NCBI RefSeq assembly: GCF_001690595.1
Contig: NZ_LZHH01000046.1
Coordinates: 33,096-97,095, forward strand
Source of the DNA: Gilliamella sp. Choc5-1
GTDB lineage: Bacteria; Pseudomonadota; Gammaproteobacteria; Enterobacterales; Orbaceae
DNA length: 64,000 nucleotides
Direction: 5' to 3'
Positions 8,815 to 20,821 of the stretch are shown here, in pieces. Under the pieces are notes generated by a model. The model searched no databases and was not told the DNA's origin. It saw only the letters and a list, made by a program, of their open reading frames with translations. Position 1 is the stretch's first letter. Every line of letters begins with the position of its first letter. Position numbers and translations under genes: made by a program.

Positions 8815-9579
8815 TTAATCTTTTTTATGAACTTCAATGATTTTATTATCCATAATGTCCGGTGATTGAAAATAATATCTTTTATCCTTAATAAACAGGG
8901 TAAAGATAAAATTGCCTTGCGTTTGTTCTTTTGCTAATCCTTGATAAGCTCTAATACTATCATCCTCTTTTAGAAATAGTGGTAAATCATAATCAAGCGT
9001 ATTAAGTTTAATCTTAGTATCACTAATAGTAAGTGTTAAATTAGTGGAGAAATAATGCCCATTAAAATCTTTTAAGGTAGTAGGTTGATATTGCAAAATA
9101 GTGTTAATTGCTGTTTGATCATGTTGTTTGTACCGTTCTTCTAACTCAGGATGTTGTTCGACTAATGCCTCGGTGACAAAGTCACCGATAAAGTATTGTG
9201 AAATTTTAGGATCTCGACAAGAAAAAAGCTGTGATTTATCGGTATGCTTTTCGGTAAGTAAAAACCAAGATTCTGAGTCTAACAGAACATCATAAAGTTT
9301 ATTATTTTTTGTTAATTCAGCTTTAATATAGATACTATCAGGGGTAAAACCATAAAAATGTCCAAAATCAACATCATTGGGTAAGTACTCTTCGTGCTTA
9401 TTTTGAATAATTTCCAGGATATTGTCTGCACTTAAATTCCAATCTAAACACATTTGATAATAAATTAGGTTTCGAAATTTTAAATCATTACATGACTTAG
9501 AAATATTGGTTATCTCATCTTGTGCTTTACAAGAGAAAATTATTAATAGGCTTGTTATCAATATTAAAAATTTATTCAT
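8815..9579 (-). CDS. lipoprotein, unknown function
   Basis: 254 residues from the ATG at 9579, which has TTGGAAA just upstream; the TTG at 9588 is less likely. The signal peptide (FLILITSLLIIF) ends in lipobox IFSC. The mature domain has several Trp/Tyr-rich beta-like stretches and a Cys pair (SCNDL, MCLDW), then a C-terminal half that reads like a small beta domain. No family was recognised. It is the most complete member of the minus-strand lipoprotein patch. Confidence 0.6.
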   Translation of the reverse strand: MNKFLILITSLLIIFSCKAQDEITNISKSCNDLKFRNLIYYQMCLDWNLSADNILEIIQNKHEEYLPNDVDFGHFYGFTPDSIYIKAELTKNNKLYDVLLDSESWFLLTEKHTDKSQLFSCRDPKISQYFIGDFVTEALVEQHPELEERYKQHDQTAINTILQYQPTTLKDFNGHYFSTNLTLTISDTKIKLNTLDYDLPLFLKEDDSIRAYQGLAKEQTQGNFIFTLFIKDKRYYFQSPDIMDNKIIEVHKKD

Positions 9580-10052
9580 TATTTCCAATCTATATTGTTA
9601 TTTTTTAATCATACTCGGAATGACCACATTTTCAAACAAAAAAATGATAGAGGTGGGCATTGTCTAATATTTTGTCGAGGATCGCACTGCTCGCTTTTTA
9701 GATTATATTTTTGTAAAAAATATTCAGGATTCTATACCGTCTAAAGATTAAAAAAATGATAAGAGTGATACGAACTTTAAATTGAAATATGACATGGCCA
9801 AAAATATTTAGCAATTTAAATGATATAAAATAGAAGCTTAAATGATTTTTTAAATTTTATTACAGTTAAACCGCATAAAACGATTTCGGAAAAAACACAT
9901 TATGCATTTTAATTTTCATATTTGTGATCCAAATCTATTATTTTCTAAACAAAAAATGTCAGCATAAATAAATTATTGTATATTGAATGAACAAAGTGAA
10001 ATAAAAATTAGTTTATTTTGTATAGTTATCATTAATTAAAGAGAGTCTATTT
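9580..10052. other. AT-rich intergenic region before the PTS genes
   Basis: 473 bp without a credible gene. It holds copy A of a dispersed repeat (9701-9798) and, near its right end, probably the promoter of the PTS pair. A GC-containing imperfect hairpin (about 9676-9695) followed by T precedes the repeat. Confidence 0.5.
9701..9798 (+). repeat. dispersed intergenic repeat, copy A
   Basis: About 95 bp that align with 51189-51285 with few differences. Its conserved core, TTTGTNAAAAANWTTCAGG, recurs at 16901, 46127 and 58090. It lies about 255 bp before the PTS EIIA gene. Confidence 0.7.
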
Positions 10053-10487
10053 ATGCAGTCAATTCCTGTTTTATCGGTTGATTTGACTAGTGATATTACT
10101 AATCAAAAATCTTCCGTTATTAATTTAATGGCTAAAGCTAGCCAAGTTTATTTAACAAATGTTAAAAGTTTTTTTGATGATGTGATGGCTCATGAGCAGG
10201 AAATGGAAACAGATATGTTACCAGATATTGCTTTGCCTCATGCCAAAAGTACAGCAGTTAATACGCCATTTATTGTTGTCGGTAAATATATTGATGGCAT
10301 AGTTTGGAATAATGATAATAAAGTCAAATTAGTAATTTTAATTGGTGCGCCAGAGCATGCTAATAAAGAACATCTATCTATTATTGCTAAATTAGCATCA
10401 AATTTAGCTGATGATGATTTTATTCAGGATTTACTTAACAGCGATATTCAAATTGTAGCTAATAAAATCAGAGGATTATATGAGTAA
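10053..10487 (+). CDS. PTS fructose/mannitol-type EIIA protein
   Basis: 144 residues of the PTS EIIA-2 family. It takes phosphate from HPr and passes it to EIIB. The acceptor His63 lies in DIALPHAKS, the family's conserved site. The cytosolic protein is encoded as a separate chain just before its EIIBC partner, with an 8-bp overlap. GAGAG precedes the ATG. The sugar is not evident from the sequence. Confidence 0.85.
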   Translation: MQSIPVLSVDLTSDITNQKSSVINLMAKASQVYLTNVKSFFDDVMAHEQEMETDMLPDIALPHAKSTAVNTPFIVVGKYIDGIVWNNDNKVKLVILIGAPEHANKEHLSIIAKLASNLADDDFIQDLLNSDIQIVANKIRGLYE

Positions 10488-11874
10488 AAAAAAGATTGTT
10501 GCGATTTGTGCATGCACAGCTGGCATGGCGCATACTTATATTGCCAAACAAAAAATTGAAAATGAAGCGAAAAAACGAGGTTGGGATTATAAGGTTGAAA
10601 CACAAGGTGCTGCTGGAATTGATAATCTATTAACCGAGCAAGATCTTAAAACTGCGGATGTTATTGTATTAGCTACCGATATTTCAATCGAAAATGCTGA
10701 TAGACTAGAACCTTATAAAAATATCATTAAAGTTAGTACTGGTGAAGCTGTAAAAAATACCGTTACAATTTTTAATAATGCGGATCAAATATCAACCAAA
10801 GAAGTTAAAGATAGTATAGGCAAAGAAATATTTAGAGCGTTAAATACAGGTATTAGTAAATTTTTACCAGTTATCATCGCATCAGGAATACTTTTTTCAA
10901 TTGTGTTAATGACAGGCGATGTTACTAATGACGATATCTTACCAAGCAATCAATTTTTTGTCGATTTAAAACAGGTTGCACTATATGGTTTTGCCATGAT
11001 GGTTCCCGTACTAGCGGCCTACATGGCTTATTCCATTGGAGGAAATGCGGCTTTAGCGCCAGCATTTATTATGGGCTATGTGGTTAATAATCCAGTTGGT
11101 TACAATCAAGTCAGTACAGGATTTATTGGTGCAATGATTTTTGGTATTTTAATCGGCTATTTCGTGAAATGGTTGAAAACGATTAAAGTCCATCCGGTAA
11201 TTGCCTCGATTATGCCAGTGATGATCATCCCTACGGTGACGATATTAGTGATGGCACCACTTTATATTTATGGATTATCTTATCCTCTCGATTGGTTTGT
11301 TAAAGTTATGGTCGCTACTTTAAAAGGGATGTCAGAGGTGAATGCCGCATTTTTAGGTATTGGAATCGGAGTATTAGCGGCGCTTGATATGGGAGGACCA
11401 TGTAGTAAAGCGGCGACTGCATTTACCCTAGCAGCAATGGCTGAGGGGGTTTATGGTCCAAATGGCGTGTTTCGTATGTGCTGCGCTATTCCACCATTAG
11501 GTTTAGCGGTGTCATCATTGATTATTTCACGTTCAAAATATACTAAAGAAGAAAAAGAGTTTGGAATAACAGCTTTTTTCTTATCGTTAGCTGGGATAAC
11601 CGAAGGTGCCATTCCTTTTGCCGCCAAAGATCCTAAACGCGTTATCATTGCAATTGTTGTTGGTACAGCGGTTGCAGGTTTGTTAGGCATGATAAATGGC
11701 ATAGATTCGCTTGTCGCATTCGGTGGTCTAGTAGCGTTAGGGGGAGTGACTAAGGGAGCCATATGGTATGTGATTGATATGTTTATCGGAGCATTGATTA
11801 TTGCTGCTATCTTACATTTCACAAAAACGACAGCGGTGGAAACAGAAAAATCAAAAGCAATTGAAGTTGATTAA
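10480..11874 (+). CDS. PTS fructose-type EIIBC permease
   Basis: 464 residues. Residues 1-100 form the EIIB-fructose domain with active Cys12 in the loop CTAGMAHT; residues 115-455 are the membrane EIIC domain with about ten helices, including GGNAALAPAF and ALDMGGPCSKAA, which are typical of fructose-type EIIC. It imports and phosphorylates a sugar using phosphate from EIIA. No sugar-phosphate enzyme lies next to it, so the substrate stays open; fructose, a mannose-like sugar or a glycoside are possible. It overlaps the EIIA gene and ends at a hairpin. Confidence 0.85.
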   Translation: MSKKKIVAICACTAGMAHTYIAKQKIENEAKKRGWDYKVETQGAAGIDNLLTEQDLKTADVIVLATDISIENADRLEPYKNIIKVSTGEAVKNTVTIFNNADQISTKEVKDSIGKEIFRALNTGISKFLPVIIASGILFSIVLMTGDVTNDDILPSNQFFVDLKQVALYGFAMMVPVLAAYMAYSIGGNAALAPAFIMGYVVNNPVGYNQVSTGFIGAMIFGILIGYFVKWLKTIKVHPVIASIMPVMIIPTVTILVMAPLYIYGLSYPLDWFVKVMVATLKGMSEVNAAFLGIGIGVLAALDMGGPCSKAATAFTLAAMAEGVYGPNGVFRMCCAIPPLGLAVSSLIISRSKYTKEEKEFGITAFFLSLAGITEGAIPFAAKDPKRVIIAIVVGTAVAGLLGMINGIDSLVAFGGLVALGGVTKGAIWYVIDMFIGALIIAAILHFTKTTAVETEKSKAIEVD

Positions 11875-11894
11875 AGCTTGGATAATTATTTATG

Positions 11895-11926
11895 CTACAC
11901 CACTAATAATTGTGGTGTAGTAATTT
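11895..11926 (+). terminator. hairpin after the PTS genes
   Basis: Perfect 9-bp stem CTACACCAC / GTGGTGTAG with an 8-nt loop, followed by a weak TAATTT tail. It may serve the PTS operon and perhaps the convergent amidohydrolase gene. Confidence 0.6.
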
Positions 11927-11945
11927 GACATAAAAAATTTAAATT

Positions 11946-13634
11946 TTAAATTACATCATTTTGATAAACCGTTTTACCGCCAACAATAGTTGTTAACACG
12001 TTAACGTTTTGGATATCATTAGTTGGTATGGTAAATGGGTTGCGATCTAAAATAATTAAATCAGCAAATTTACCTTTTTCAATTGAACCAATATATTCAT
12101 CTTGTTTTAATACATATGCAGAATTGATAGTAGCACTACGCAATACTTCAGTAATAGTTAAATTACGATCGCTGTCTAATCGTGGATGATCAGCATCAAT
12201 TTGTCGAGTCATAGCAATTTGGAAATCATACCATTCGTTTAAAGGATCAATTGGCCAATCGCTACCAAATGCACAGTTTACACCAGCATCAATGTATTGC
12301 CCGTGTGCTTCTAATCCATTATAACGTTCTGGACCAAATAGAGTTTGATACTGCTCAACCATTGCTGAACTACAACCAGCCCACTGGAAAGAAAATACTA
12401 CGCAAGCATTTAATTGTTTATATCTGGCAAACTGGTGTGTTGCGCTTAGTTCGTTATGTGCAGTGCTTGGACGGATATCTGCATCAGGTAAGGCTTTTCG
12501 CATTTTTTCAATAGCATCAAGTACCACTTCAATTGCCCCTTCACCAACAGTATGCATATGTGGGTGAAAACCTGCTTTTGCGGATTCAAGTATTAATGTA
12601 TCTAACATTTCAGTGGAATAATAAAGATCACCGTAACGATCTTTTTCGTTTTCTAACTGATATGGTTTAAGTAATCGTGCAGTCATCAAAGGTGCTTGCA
12701 TTACGCCATCTACAAATAACTTAGTATGTGATATTTTAATGCCTGGTTTAGGTTGCCAGTTTTTATCATCATAACGAGCGGCAAACTGTTTTACTTTCTC
12801 AATGACATTTGGAATATCGGCAATTGATGACACATCATCAGGTGGCAATTCCCGTGCGCCGAACAGGCGGATAGAAAGCCCATCTTGTTGCTGTAGTCTT
12901 AAAAAGGCATCGGCTTGAGTTTCAGTAATTCGAGCATCCATAACAGCAGTAACGCCTTGTTTATTTAATTCTGCTTGCGATAATTTAGCAATATTAAGTG
13001 CTTGTTCATCAGTTAATTTAGAAATACTATCAAAAGCACGCATGGCTGGAGCATCTTCTAATATACCATTTAATTCACCTTCATCAGTACGACCAATTTT
13101 ACCATCCGATGGTTCCGGTGTGTTTCTATCTAAACCAAATTTCTCTAATGCTATACTGTTAGCAACCAAAGTATGACAATCATTTGAAAACAAAATAACA
13201 GGGCGTTTTGTATTGAGTTTATCAAGATCAAAACGAGTAATATCTGTACCAATTGGTAACACTTCTTGGCGTAACCAACCACGGACTTGCAACCAATTAG
13301 CGTTATGATTGGGATTATCTTTATCTAAATAGTCTTGAATAATAGCTAAAGTTTCATCAATAGTTAAACTTTGGTAATTTAAATTACATGATGATAATTG
13401 CATGCCACCCCAAAAGGTGTGTAAATGTGAGTCAATAATACCTGGCATCATTGTTTTGCCTTGCAAATCATAAATTATTGTATGATTATCAACATAGTGA
13501 CTGTTATTTATTTCTTGCGTGGAGCCTGTTGCAATAATATAGCCATTTTCAATTGCGATAGCTTCACACACGCTGTCTTGCTTATCTGCGGTGTAAATAT
13601 AGCCATTAATATAAATAACATCAGCTTTAGCCAT
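11946..13634 (-). CDS. amidohydrolase, YtcJ/LAF-type
   Basis: 562 residues from the ATG at 13634, chosen because AAGGAATTC lies 8 bases before it and because the family starts right before the first beta strand (ADVIYINGYIYT). Metal-site motifs of the amidohydrolase superfamily are visible: GIIDSHLH near residue 70, HPHMHTVGEGA in the middle, and FGSDWPIDP near the C-terminus. The family hydrolyses amides or related bonds; the substrate is unknown. It stands alone, divergent from matP. The 147 bp between them include a matS-like site. Confidence 0.75.
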   Translation of the reverse strand: MAKADVIYINGYIYTADKQDSVCEAIAIENGYIIATGSTQEINNSHYVDNHTIIYDLQGKTMMPGIIDSHLHTFWGGMQLSSCNLNYQSLTIDETLAIIQDYLDKDNPNHNANWLQVRGWLRQEVLPIGTDITRFDLDKLNTKRPVILFSNDCHTLVANSIALEKFGLDRNTPEPSDGKIGRTDEGELNGILEDAPAMRAFDSISKLTDEQALNIAKLSQAELNKQGVTAVMDARITETQADAFLRLQQQDGLSIRLFGARELPPDDVSSIADIPNVIEKVKQFAARYDDKNWQPKPGIKISHTKLFVDGVMQAPLMTARLLKPYQLENEKDRYGDLYYSTEMLDTLILESAKAGFHPHMHTVGEGAIEVVLDAIEKMRKALPDADIRPSTAHNELSATHQFARYKQLNACVVFSFQWAGCSSAMVEQYQTLFGPERYNGLEAHGQYIDAGVNCAFGSDWPIDPLNEWYDFQIAMTRQIDADHPRLDSDRNLTITEVLRSATINSAYVLKQDEYIGSIEKGKFADLIILDRNPFTIPTNDIQNVNVLTTIVGGKTVYQNDVI

Positions 13635-13757
13635 TATGTAGAATTCCTTAAATAAAGATCGAAATGAAAGGCTCACGATAACAGATTTATAAAAAATTTG
13701 TCAAACGCAATAATTTTCTTTATTGTGTGAGCAGATTATGCTACAAATAGCTATTTA

Positions 13758-13770
13758 GTTACAGCGTCAC
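13758..13770. promoter_or_regulatory. matS-like site upstream of matP (one mismatch)
   Basis: GTTACAGCGTCAC matches the MatP target GTGACRNYGTCAC at 12 of 13 positions. It sits 11 bp before the matP start codon, where binding would block expression. MatP autoregulation is inferred, not shown. Confidence 0.45.
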
Positions 13771-13781
13771 AAGGTGAACGG

Positions 13782-14246
13782 ATGAAATATCAACAGTTAG
13801 AAAACCTTGAATGCGGTTGGAAATGGAATTACCTAGTTAAAAGGCACTTAGAAGGCGAGTTAATTACACGCTATATTGAAAAAAGTGCTGCGCAACATGC
13901 GGTCAATGAGTTATTGTTGTTGGAACATAACCCAACTGGTGTTGTTGATTGGATAAAACAGCATTTAAATCCTGACTTAGATAATCGCCTGAAGCAAACT
14001 ATTCGGGCAAGGCGAAAGCGTCATTTTAATGCAGAACAACAAAATACTCGAAAAAAATCCATTGATTTGGAATTTTTAGTTTGGCAACGATTGGCTAATT
14101 TAGCTAAACGCCGTGGATGCACGTTGTCACAAACCATTACTCAACTAATTGAAGATGCAGAGCAGAAAGAACAATATGCAACGAAAGTATCAACAATTAA
14201 AGATGATTTACTGTCACTCCTAGATGTAAATATTGATAGTAAATAA
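13782..14246 (+). CDS. matP: macrodomain Ter protein MatP
   Basis: 154 residues, highly similar to E. coli MatP (150) from the first residues ([10 protein letters not shown]) through the DNA-binding core ([21 protein letters not shown]) and the ribbon-helix-helix end ([16 protein letters not shown]). MatP binds matS sites and compacts the terminus region of the chromosome, delaying its segregation. Here the gene precedes topA by 29 bp on the same strand, unlike E. coli, where it neighbours ompA and sulA. A near-matS site overlaps its promoter and a perfect matS lies at 59871. Confidence 0.95.
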   Translation: MKYQQLENLECGWKWNYLVKRHLEGELITRYIEKSAAQHAVNELLLLEHNPTGVVDWIKQHLNPDLDNRLKQTIRARRKRHFNAEQQNTRKKSIDLEFLVWQRLANLAKRRGCTLSQTITQLIEDAEQKEQYATKVSTIKDDLLSLLDVNIDSK

Positions 14247-14275
14247 TACAAACAACAGAATAGAAAGGTTTAATT

Positions 14276-16885
14276 ATGGGAAAATCCCTTGTTATTGTGG
14301 AATCACCAGCCAAAGCAAAAACGATCAATAAATATCTTGGCAAAGATTTCGTGGTTAAATCAAGTGTAGGTCATATTCGCGATCTACCTGTAAGTGGTAG
14401 CAGCCAACGAGCTGAAAAATCAATAAAAGACAAAAAAGATAAAGTTGAGAAAAAAGTTAAACGTTCAGAAAAACAAGTATTGGTTGATCGCATGAGCGTC
14501 GATCCATATAACGGTTGGAAAGCGCATTACGAAATTCTACCAGGTAAAGAAAGAGTAGTATCTGAACTGAAAAAACTGGCTAAAGATGCTGACATGATCT
14601 ATCTTGCAACCGATTTGGATAGAGAAGGAGAAGCCATTGCATGGCATCTTAAAGACGTGATAGGTGGTGAAGATAGCAAATATCGTCGTGTTGTTTTTAA
14701 CGAAATTACCAAAACGGCGATCAAAAATGCTTTTAATGAACCATCGATGCTTGATATGGATCGGGTTAACGCCCAGCAAGCACGTCGATTTATGGATCGG
14801 GTAGTTGGCTTTATGCTATCGCCATTACTTTGGAAAAAGGTTGCTAGGGGCTTATCAGCTGGACGTGTACAATCTGTTGCTGTACGCCTTGTTGTTGAGC
14901 GTGAACGCGAAATTCATGCTTTCATTCCTGAAGAATACTGGGATCTGTTTGCTGATTTGAGCACGGCTAAAAATGAGCCATTAAGTTTACAAGTTACTCA
15001 TTATAAAAACGATGCATTCGAACCTAAAGATAAAGTTGCCATTGATATTGCGCTAGCTGAACTTAATAAAAACCAATATCAAGTAACTAATATTGAACAA
15101 AAGCCAACTAAAAGTAATCCAACAGCACCTTTTATTACCTCAACTTTACAGCAAGCAGCAAGTACTCGTCTTGGTTTTGGTGTTAAAAAAACCATGATGT
15201 TGGCTCAAAGATTATATGAAGCAGGTTACATTACCTATATGCGTACTGACTCGACCAATTTAAGTCAGGATGCGCTAGCGATGGTACGTGATTATATTGG
15301 TAAAAATTTTGGCGATAAATATCTACCAAAATCGGCTAATATATACAGTAGTAAAAAGAACTCGCAAGAAGCGCATGAAGCGATTCGCCCATCAGATGTT
15401 ACTATCTTAGCTGATAATCTTAGTGATGTTGAAGCTGATGCCGCTAAATTATACCAACTAATTTGGCGCCAATTTGTAGCTTGCCAAATGACATCGGCTG
15501 AATATAACTCAACAACAATTACGGTTAATTCAGGTGATTTTACTTTAAAAGCCAAAGGTCGGACATTGCGTTTTGATGGTTGGACTAAAGTGCAGCCACA
15601 GCTAGCCAAAAATAATGAAGATAAAATATTACCATCACTATCGATAAACGATAAGCTTGATTTGATTAACTTAAATCCAAATCAACATTTTACCAAACCA
15701 CCAGCAAGATATAACGAAGCATCTCTTGTTAAAGAGCTTGAAAAGCGAGAAATTGGGCGACCATCGACTTATGCAACCATTATTTCGACAATTCAAGATC
15801 GTGGTTATGTGCGTTTAGATAATCGTCGGTTTTATGCTGAAAAAATTGGTGAAATTGTTACCGATAGACTTAGTGAAAACTTTAATGATCTAATGAGTTA
15901 TGATTTTACAGCACGTATGGAACATGCTCTGGATGAGATTGCTCATAAAAAACAAGAATGGCGTGAAGTGCTTGATCAGTTTTTTAGTGACTTTAGTCAG
16001 CATTTTGAGGTTGCTGAACAAGCACCAGATAAAGGTGGAATGCAGCTTAATCCATTGGTGCTAACACCTGAAATTAAATGTCCAAATTGTGGGCGTGAAA
16101 TGGGTATTAAAACTGCCGGTACCGGTGTATTTTTAGCTTGTTCAGGCTATGCGTTGCCACCTAAGGAGCGTTGTAAACAGACCATTAACTTAATTCCTGA
16201 GCACGAAACATTAAATATTCTAGAAGAAGCTGAAACAGCAGAAACTGATGCTTTAAGAGCCCGTAAACGCTGTCCAAAATGTCACACGGCTATGGATAGT
16301 TATCTACTTGATAATGAACGAAAACTGCATATCTGTGGCAATAACCCGATTTGTGATGGTTTTATTGTCGAAAAAGGTAACTTTAAGGTTAAAAGTTATG
16401 AAGGGCCAATTATTGAATGCGAAAAATGTGGTTCAGAAATGCATTTAAAATCGGGGCGATTTGGCCTATATATGGGCTGTACTAATCCTGATTGTAAAAA
16501 TACGCGTAAGATCTTAAAAAATGGTGATGTTGCACCACCAAAAGAAGACCCAGTTGATCTGCCAGAACTAAAATGCACCAAGTCAGATGCACATTTTGTA
16601 TTACGTGACGGTGCTGCGGGTATCTTTTTGGCGGCGCATAATTTTCCAAAATCAAGAGAAACACGCGCACCTTTGATAGAAGAGTTACAACGTTTTAAAG
16701 AACGCTTGCCCGAAAAATTCATTTATTTGACCGAAGCACCAAATAAAGATCCTAATGGTAATCCATCAATTGTTCGTTTTAGCCGTAAAAATAAACAACA
16801 ATATGTTACTTCTGAAGTTAATGGAAAATCGACAGGTTGGGTGATGCAATATGTAGATGGCAAATGGATCAATAGCAAAAAATAG
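14276..16885 (+). CDS. topA: DNA topoisomerase I
   Basis: 869 residues, the size of E. coli TopA (865). The N-terminal Toprim domain starts at [12 protein letters not shown]; acidic DLDREGEA follows near residue 115. The active tyrosine is Tyr321 in ITYMRTDST. Three C-terminal zinc-ribbon motifs with CxxC pairs lie near residues 602, 666 and 714. It relaxes negative supercoils. The topA-cysB order is the same as in E. coli, which supports vertical descent. The ATG follows AGAAAGG. Confidence 0.97.
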   Translation: MGKSLVIVESPAKAKTINKYLGKDFVVKSSVGHIRDLPVSGSSQRAEKSIKDKKDKVEKKVKRSEKQVLVDRMSVDPYNGWKAHYEILPGKERVVSELKKLAKDADMIYLATDLDREGEAIAWHLKDVIGGEDSKYRRVVFNEITKTAIKNAFNEPSMLDMDRVNAQQARRFMDRVVGFMLSPLLWKKVARGLSAGRVQSVAVRLVVEREREIHAFIPEEYWDLFADLSTAKNEPLSLQVTHYKNDAFEPKDKVAIDIALAELNKNQYQVTNIEQKPTKSNPTAPFITSTLQQAASTRLGFGVKKTMMLAQRLYEAGYITYMRTDSTNLSQDALAMVRDYIGKNFGDKYLPKSANIYSSKKNSQEAHEAIRPSDVTILADNLSDVEADAAKLYQLIWRQFVACQMTSAEYNSTTITVNSGDFTLKAKGRTLRFDGWTKVQPQLAKNNEDKILPSLSINDKLDLINLNPNQHFTKPPARYNEASLVKELEKREIGRPSTYATIISTIQDRGYVRLDNRRFYAEKIGEIVTDRLSENFNDLMSYDFTARMEHALDEIAHKKQEWREVLDQFFSDFSQHFEVAEQAPDKGGMQLNPLVLTPEIKCPNCGREMGIKTAGTGVFLACSGYALPPKERCKQTINLIPEHETLNILEEAETAETDALRARKRCPKCHTAMDSYLLDNERKLHICGNNPICDGFIVEKGNFKVKSYEGPIIECEKCGSEMHLKSGRFGLYMGCTNPDCKNTRKILKNGDVAPPKEDPVDLPELKCTKSDAHFVLRDGAAGIFLAAHNFPKSRETRAPLIEELQRFKERLPEKFIYLTEAPNKDPNGNPSIVRFSRKNKQQYVTSEVNGKSTGWVMQYVDGKWINSKK

Positions 16886-16900
16886 GTAGACACGTTTGAA

Positions 16901-16935
16901 TTTTGTTAAAAACTTTCAGGAAAGCATGTGGTTAA
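16901..16935 (+). repeat. dispersed intergenic motif, copy B
   Basis: Carries the core TTTGTNAAAAANWTTCAGG between topA and cysB, about 118 bp before the cysB start. The flank after the core differs from the other copies. Confidence 0.55.
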
Positions 16936-17052
16936 GTATAAAATAATTATTCTTTTGTGCTAGGCTGTGAAATTACTTACCTTAGCAATTTTTCCTTTTG
17001 GAGTTTTATAGAAAGGAAGAAGAGCATACAGTTAGAGGAGCGTTTGAGTGTT

Positions 17053-18024
17053 ATGAAATTGCAACAATTACGCTATATTGTTGAGGTCGCAAATAACGAC
17101 CTCAATGTATCGCTAACATCCGAAAAACTGTATACCTCTCAACCCGGTATAAGCAAACAAATAAAATTATTAGAAGACGAGCTCGGCGTTCAGATATTTA
17201 CTCGAGTGGGTAAACACCTTTCTCAAATCACACCGGTTGGTGAAAAAATCATTGCTTTTGCCCGAGAGATCCTCAATAAGTCCAATGATATTAAGATTAT
17301 CGCCAAAGAGTTTAGTCAACCAAATCAAGGCTCATTAACAATTACCACTACCTATACTCAAGCTCGTTATACATTGCCAGTTGTGATTCAACAGTTTATG
17401 CAGCAATATCCAAGTATTACATTGCATATGGAGCAAGGATCATCCCCTCAATGTATTTTACAAACTCAAGAAGGTATGGCAGAATTTGCTATTGTGACCG
17501 ATATCTCACAGCTTAGCGATGATATGATAGCCTTACCTTGTTATCACTGGAACCAAGCTGTGATTGTGATGAAAGATCATCCGCTTGCCAAAAGTAAATT
17601 AATTTCTATTGAAGAGCTTTCAAAATATCCGTTAGTTAGTTATGATTTTTCTAATGATGGTTCAGATTTAAATCAAGCTTTCTTGCGTGCTAACCAATCA
17701 CCTAATATTGTTTTTAGCACAACGGATGCCGAGTTAATTAAAACTTATGTTAAATTAGGTGTCGGCGTTGGTATTGTGGCAAAAATGGCGGTGATCAATA
17801 CTTCAGATGACGATTTAGTTGTACTTAATGCTGGACATATTTTTCCTTACAGCACGACCTATATCGTTTTTCCTCGCTCATTATATTTACGCAGTTATAT
17901 GTATGATTTTATCAGTCAGTTTTCGCCTCATTTGAATCGACAAGCTGTAGACAAACTTATGTTATGTGAAAACAATTCCGAAGTATTAACGATGTTTAAC
18001 GGGGTTAAATTACCGGTTTACTAA
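17053..18024 (+). CDS. cysB: LysR-family sulfur regulator CysB
   Basis: 323 residues from the ATG at 17053, the family start (MKLQQLRYIVEV); the open frame extends further left without homology. The LysR winged-helix domain covers residues 1-60 (YTSQPGISKQIKLLEDELG), and the ligand domain follows, with THTQARY-like TYTQARYTLP and CYHWNQAV as in CysB. By family it activates the cysteine regulon and senses N-acetylserine. GAGGAG lies 12 bases upstream. It follows topA as in E. coli and ends before a shared hairpin with the his operon. Confidence 0.93.
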   Translation: MKLQQLRYIVEVANNDLNVSLTSEKLYTSQPGISKQIKLLEDELGVQIFTRVGKHLSQITPVGEKIIAFAREILNKSNDIKIIAKEFSQPNQGSLTITTTYTQARYTLPVVIQQFMQQYPSITLHMEQGSSPQCILQTQEGMAEFAIVTDISQLSDDMIALPCYHWNQAVIVMKDHPLAKSKLISIEELSKYPLVSYDFSNDGSDLNQAFLRANQSPNIVFSTTDAELIKTYVKLGVGVGIVAKMAVINTSDDDLVVLNAGHIFPYSTTYIVFPRSLYLRSYMYDFISQFSPHLNRQAVDKLMLCENNSEVLTMFNGVKLPVY

Positions 18025-18048
18025 TTTATTCTATCTTTTTTTATGAGA

Positions 18049-18088
18049 ATAAAAAATTGAAACAAAGTGCGACATAACTCGCACTTTG
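18049..18088. terminator. terminator between cysB and hisI
   Basis: Perfect 10-bp stem CAAAGTGCGA / TCGCACTTTG with a 6-nt loop. On the minus strand it is followed by TTTCAATTTTTT, so it best serves the his operon. Confidence 0.8.
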
Positions 18089-18100
18089 GATGGGTTATAA

Positions 18101-18720
18101 CTATTTATGTCTTGCTTTTAAAATACCAATGACATCTTGTAAAGACAGATTCTGGTCTTGGAGTAAAACTAATAAATGATAAATTAAATCGGCAGATTCA
18201 TTTTTTAGTTCCTCGCTGTCATGAACTGTTGCTGCAAGGGCTGTTTCAACGCCTTCTTCTCCCACTTTTTGAGCTATGCGTTTAGTGCCGTCATGATACA
18301 GTTTTGCGGTATATGATGATTTAGGATCGGCATTTTTACGCCCTGCAATTATCTGTTCTAATTCAAATAAAAATCCCCATTGAGTTTTAGTCGAAGCAAA
18401 ACAACTTGTTGAGCCGGTATGGCAAGTTGGGCCAACTGGATCAACTAAAATCAATAACGTATCATTATCACAATCCGTTGAAATACTCACAACATTAAGA
18501 AAATTGCCAGAAGTTTCACCCTTTGTCCAAAGGCGCTGTTTGGTTCGTGAATAAAAAGTGACTTTGCCGCTATTTTGTGTTTGTGCTAACGCTTCTTGAT
18601 TCATATAGCCAAGCATTAACACATCGCCCGAAACATAATGCTGAATAATGACCGGCATTAAATTATCCACTTTTTGCCAATTCAGTTGTTGTAAATCTAA
18701 TTGGGTATTGCAATTTTGCG

Positions 18721-18727
<7 letters not shown>
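18101..18727 (-). CDS. hisI: bifunctional phosphoribosyl-AMP cyclohydrolase / phosphoribosyl-ATP pyrophosphatase
   Basis: 208 residues, the HisIE fusion. The N-terminal cyclohydrolase has the zinc-binding segment DCDNDTLL and a C-H-T-G motif ([11 protein letters not shown]). The C-terminal pyrophosphatase has [13 protein letters not shown] and [14 protein letters not shown]. It carries out the second and third steps of histidine synthesis. It is the last gene of the operon and overlaps hisF by 7 bp. Confidence 0.95.

Positions 18728-20821
<2,094 letters not shown>

Noticed and set aside
11451..11822. 123-codon minus-strand ORF inside the PTS EIIC gene
   Set aside because: Antisense shadow of a membrane domain; the Pro/Ala/Asn-rich translation is typical of such frames.
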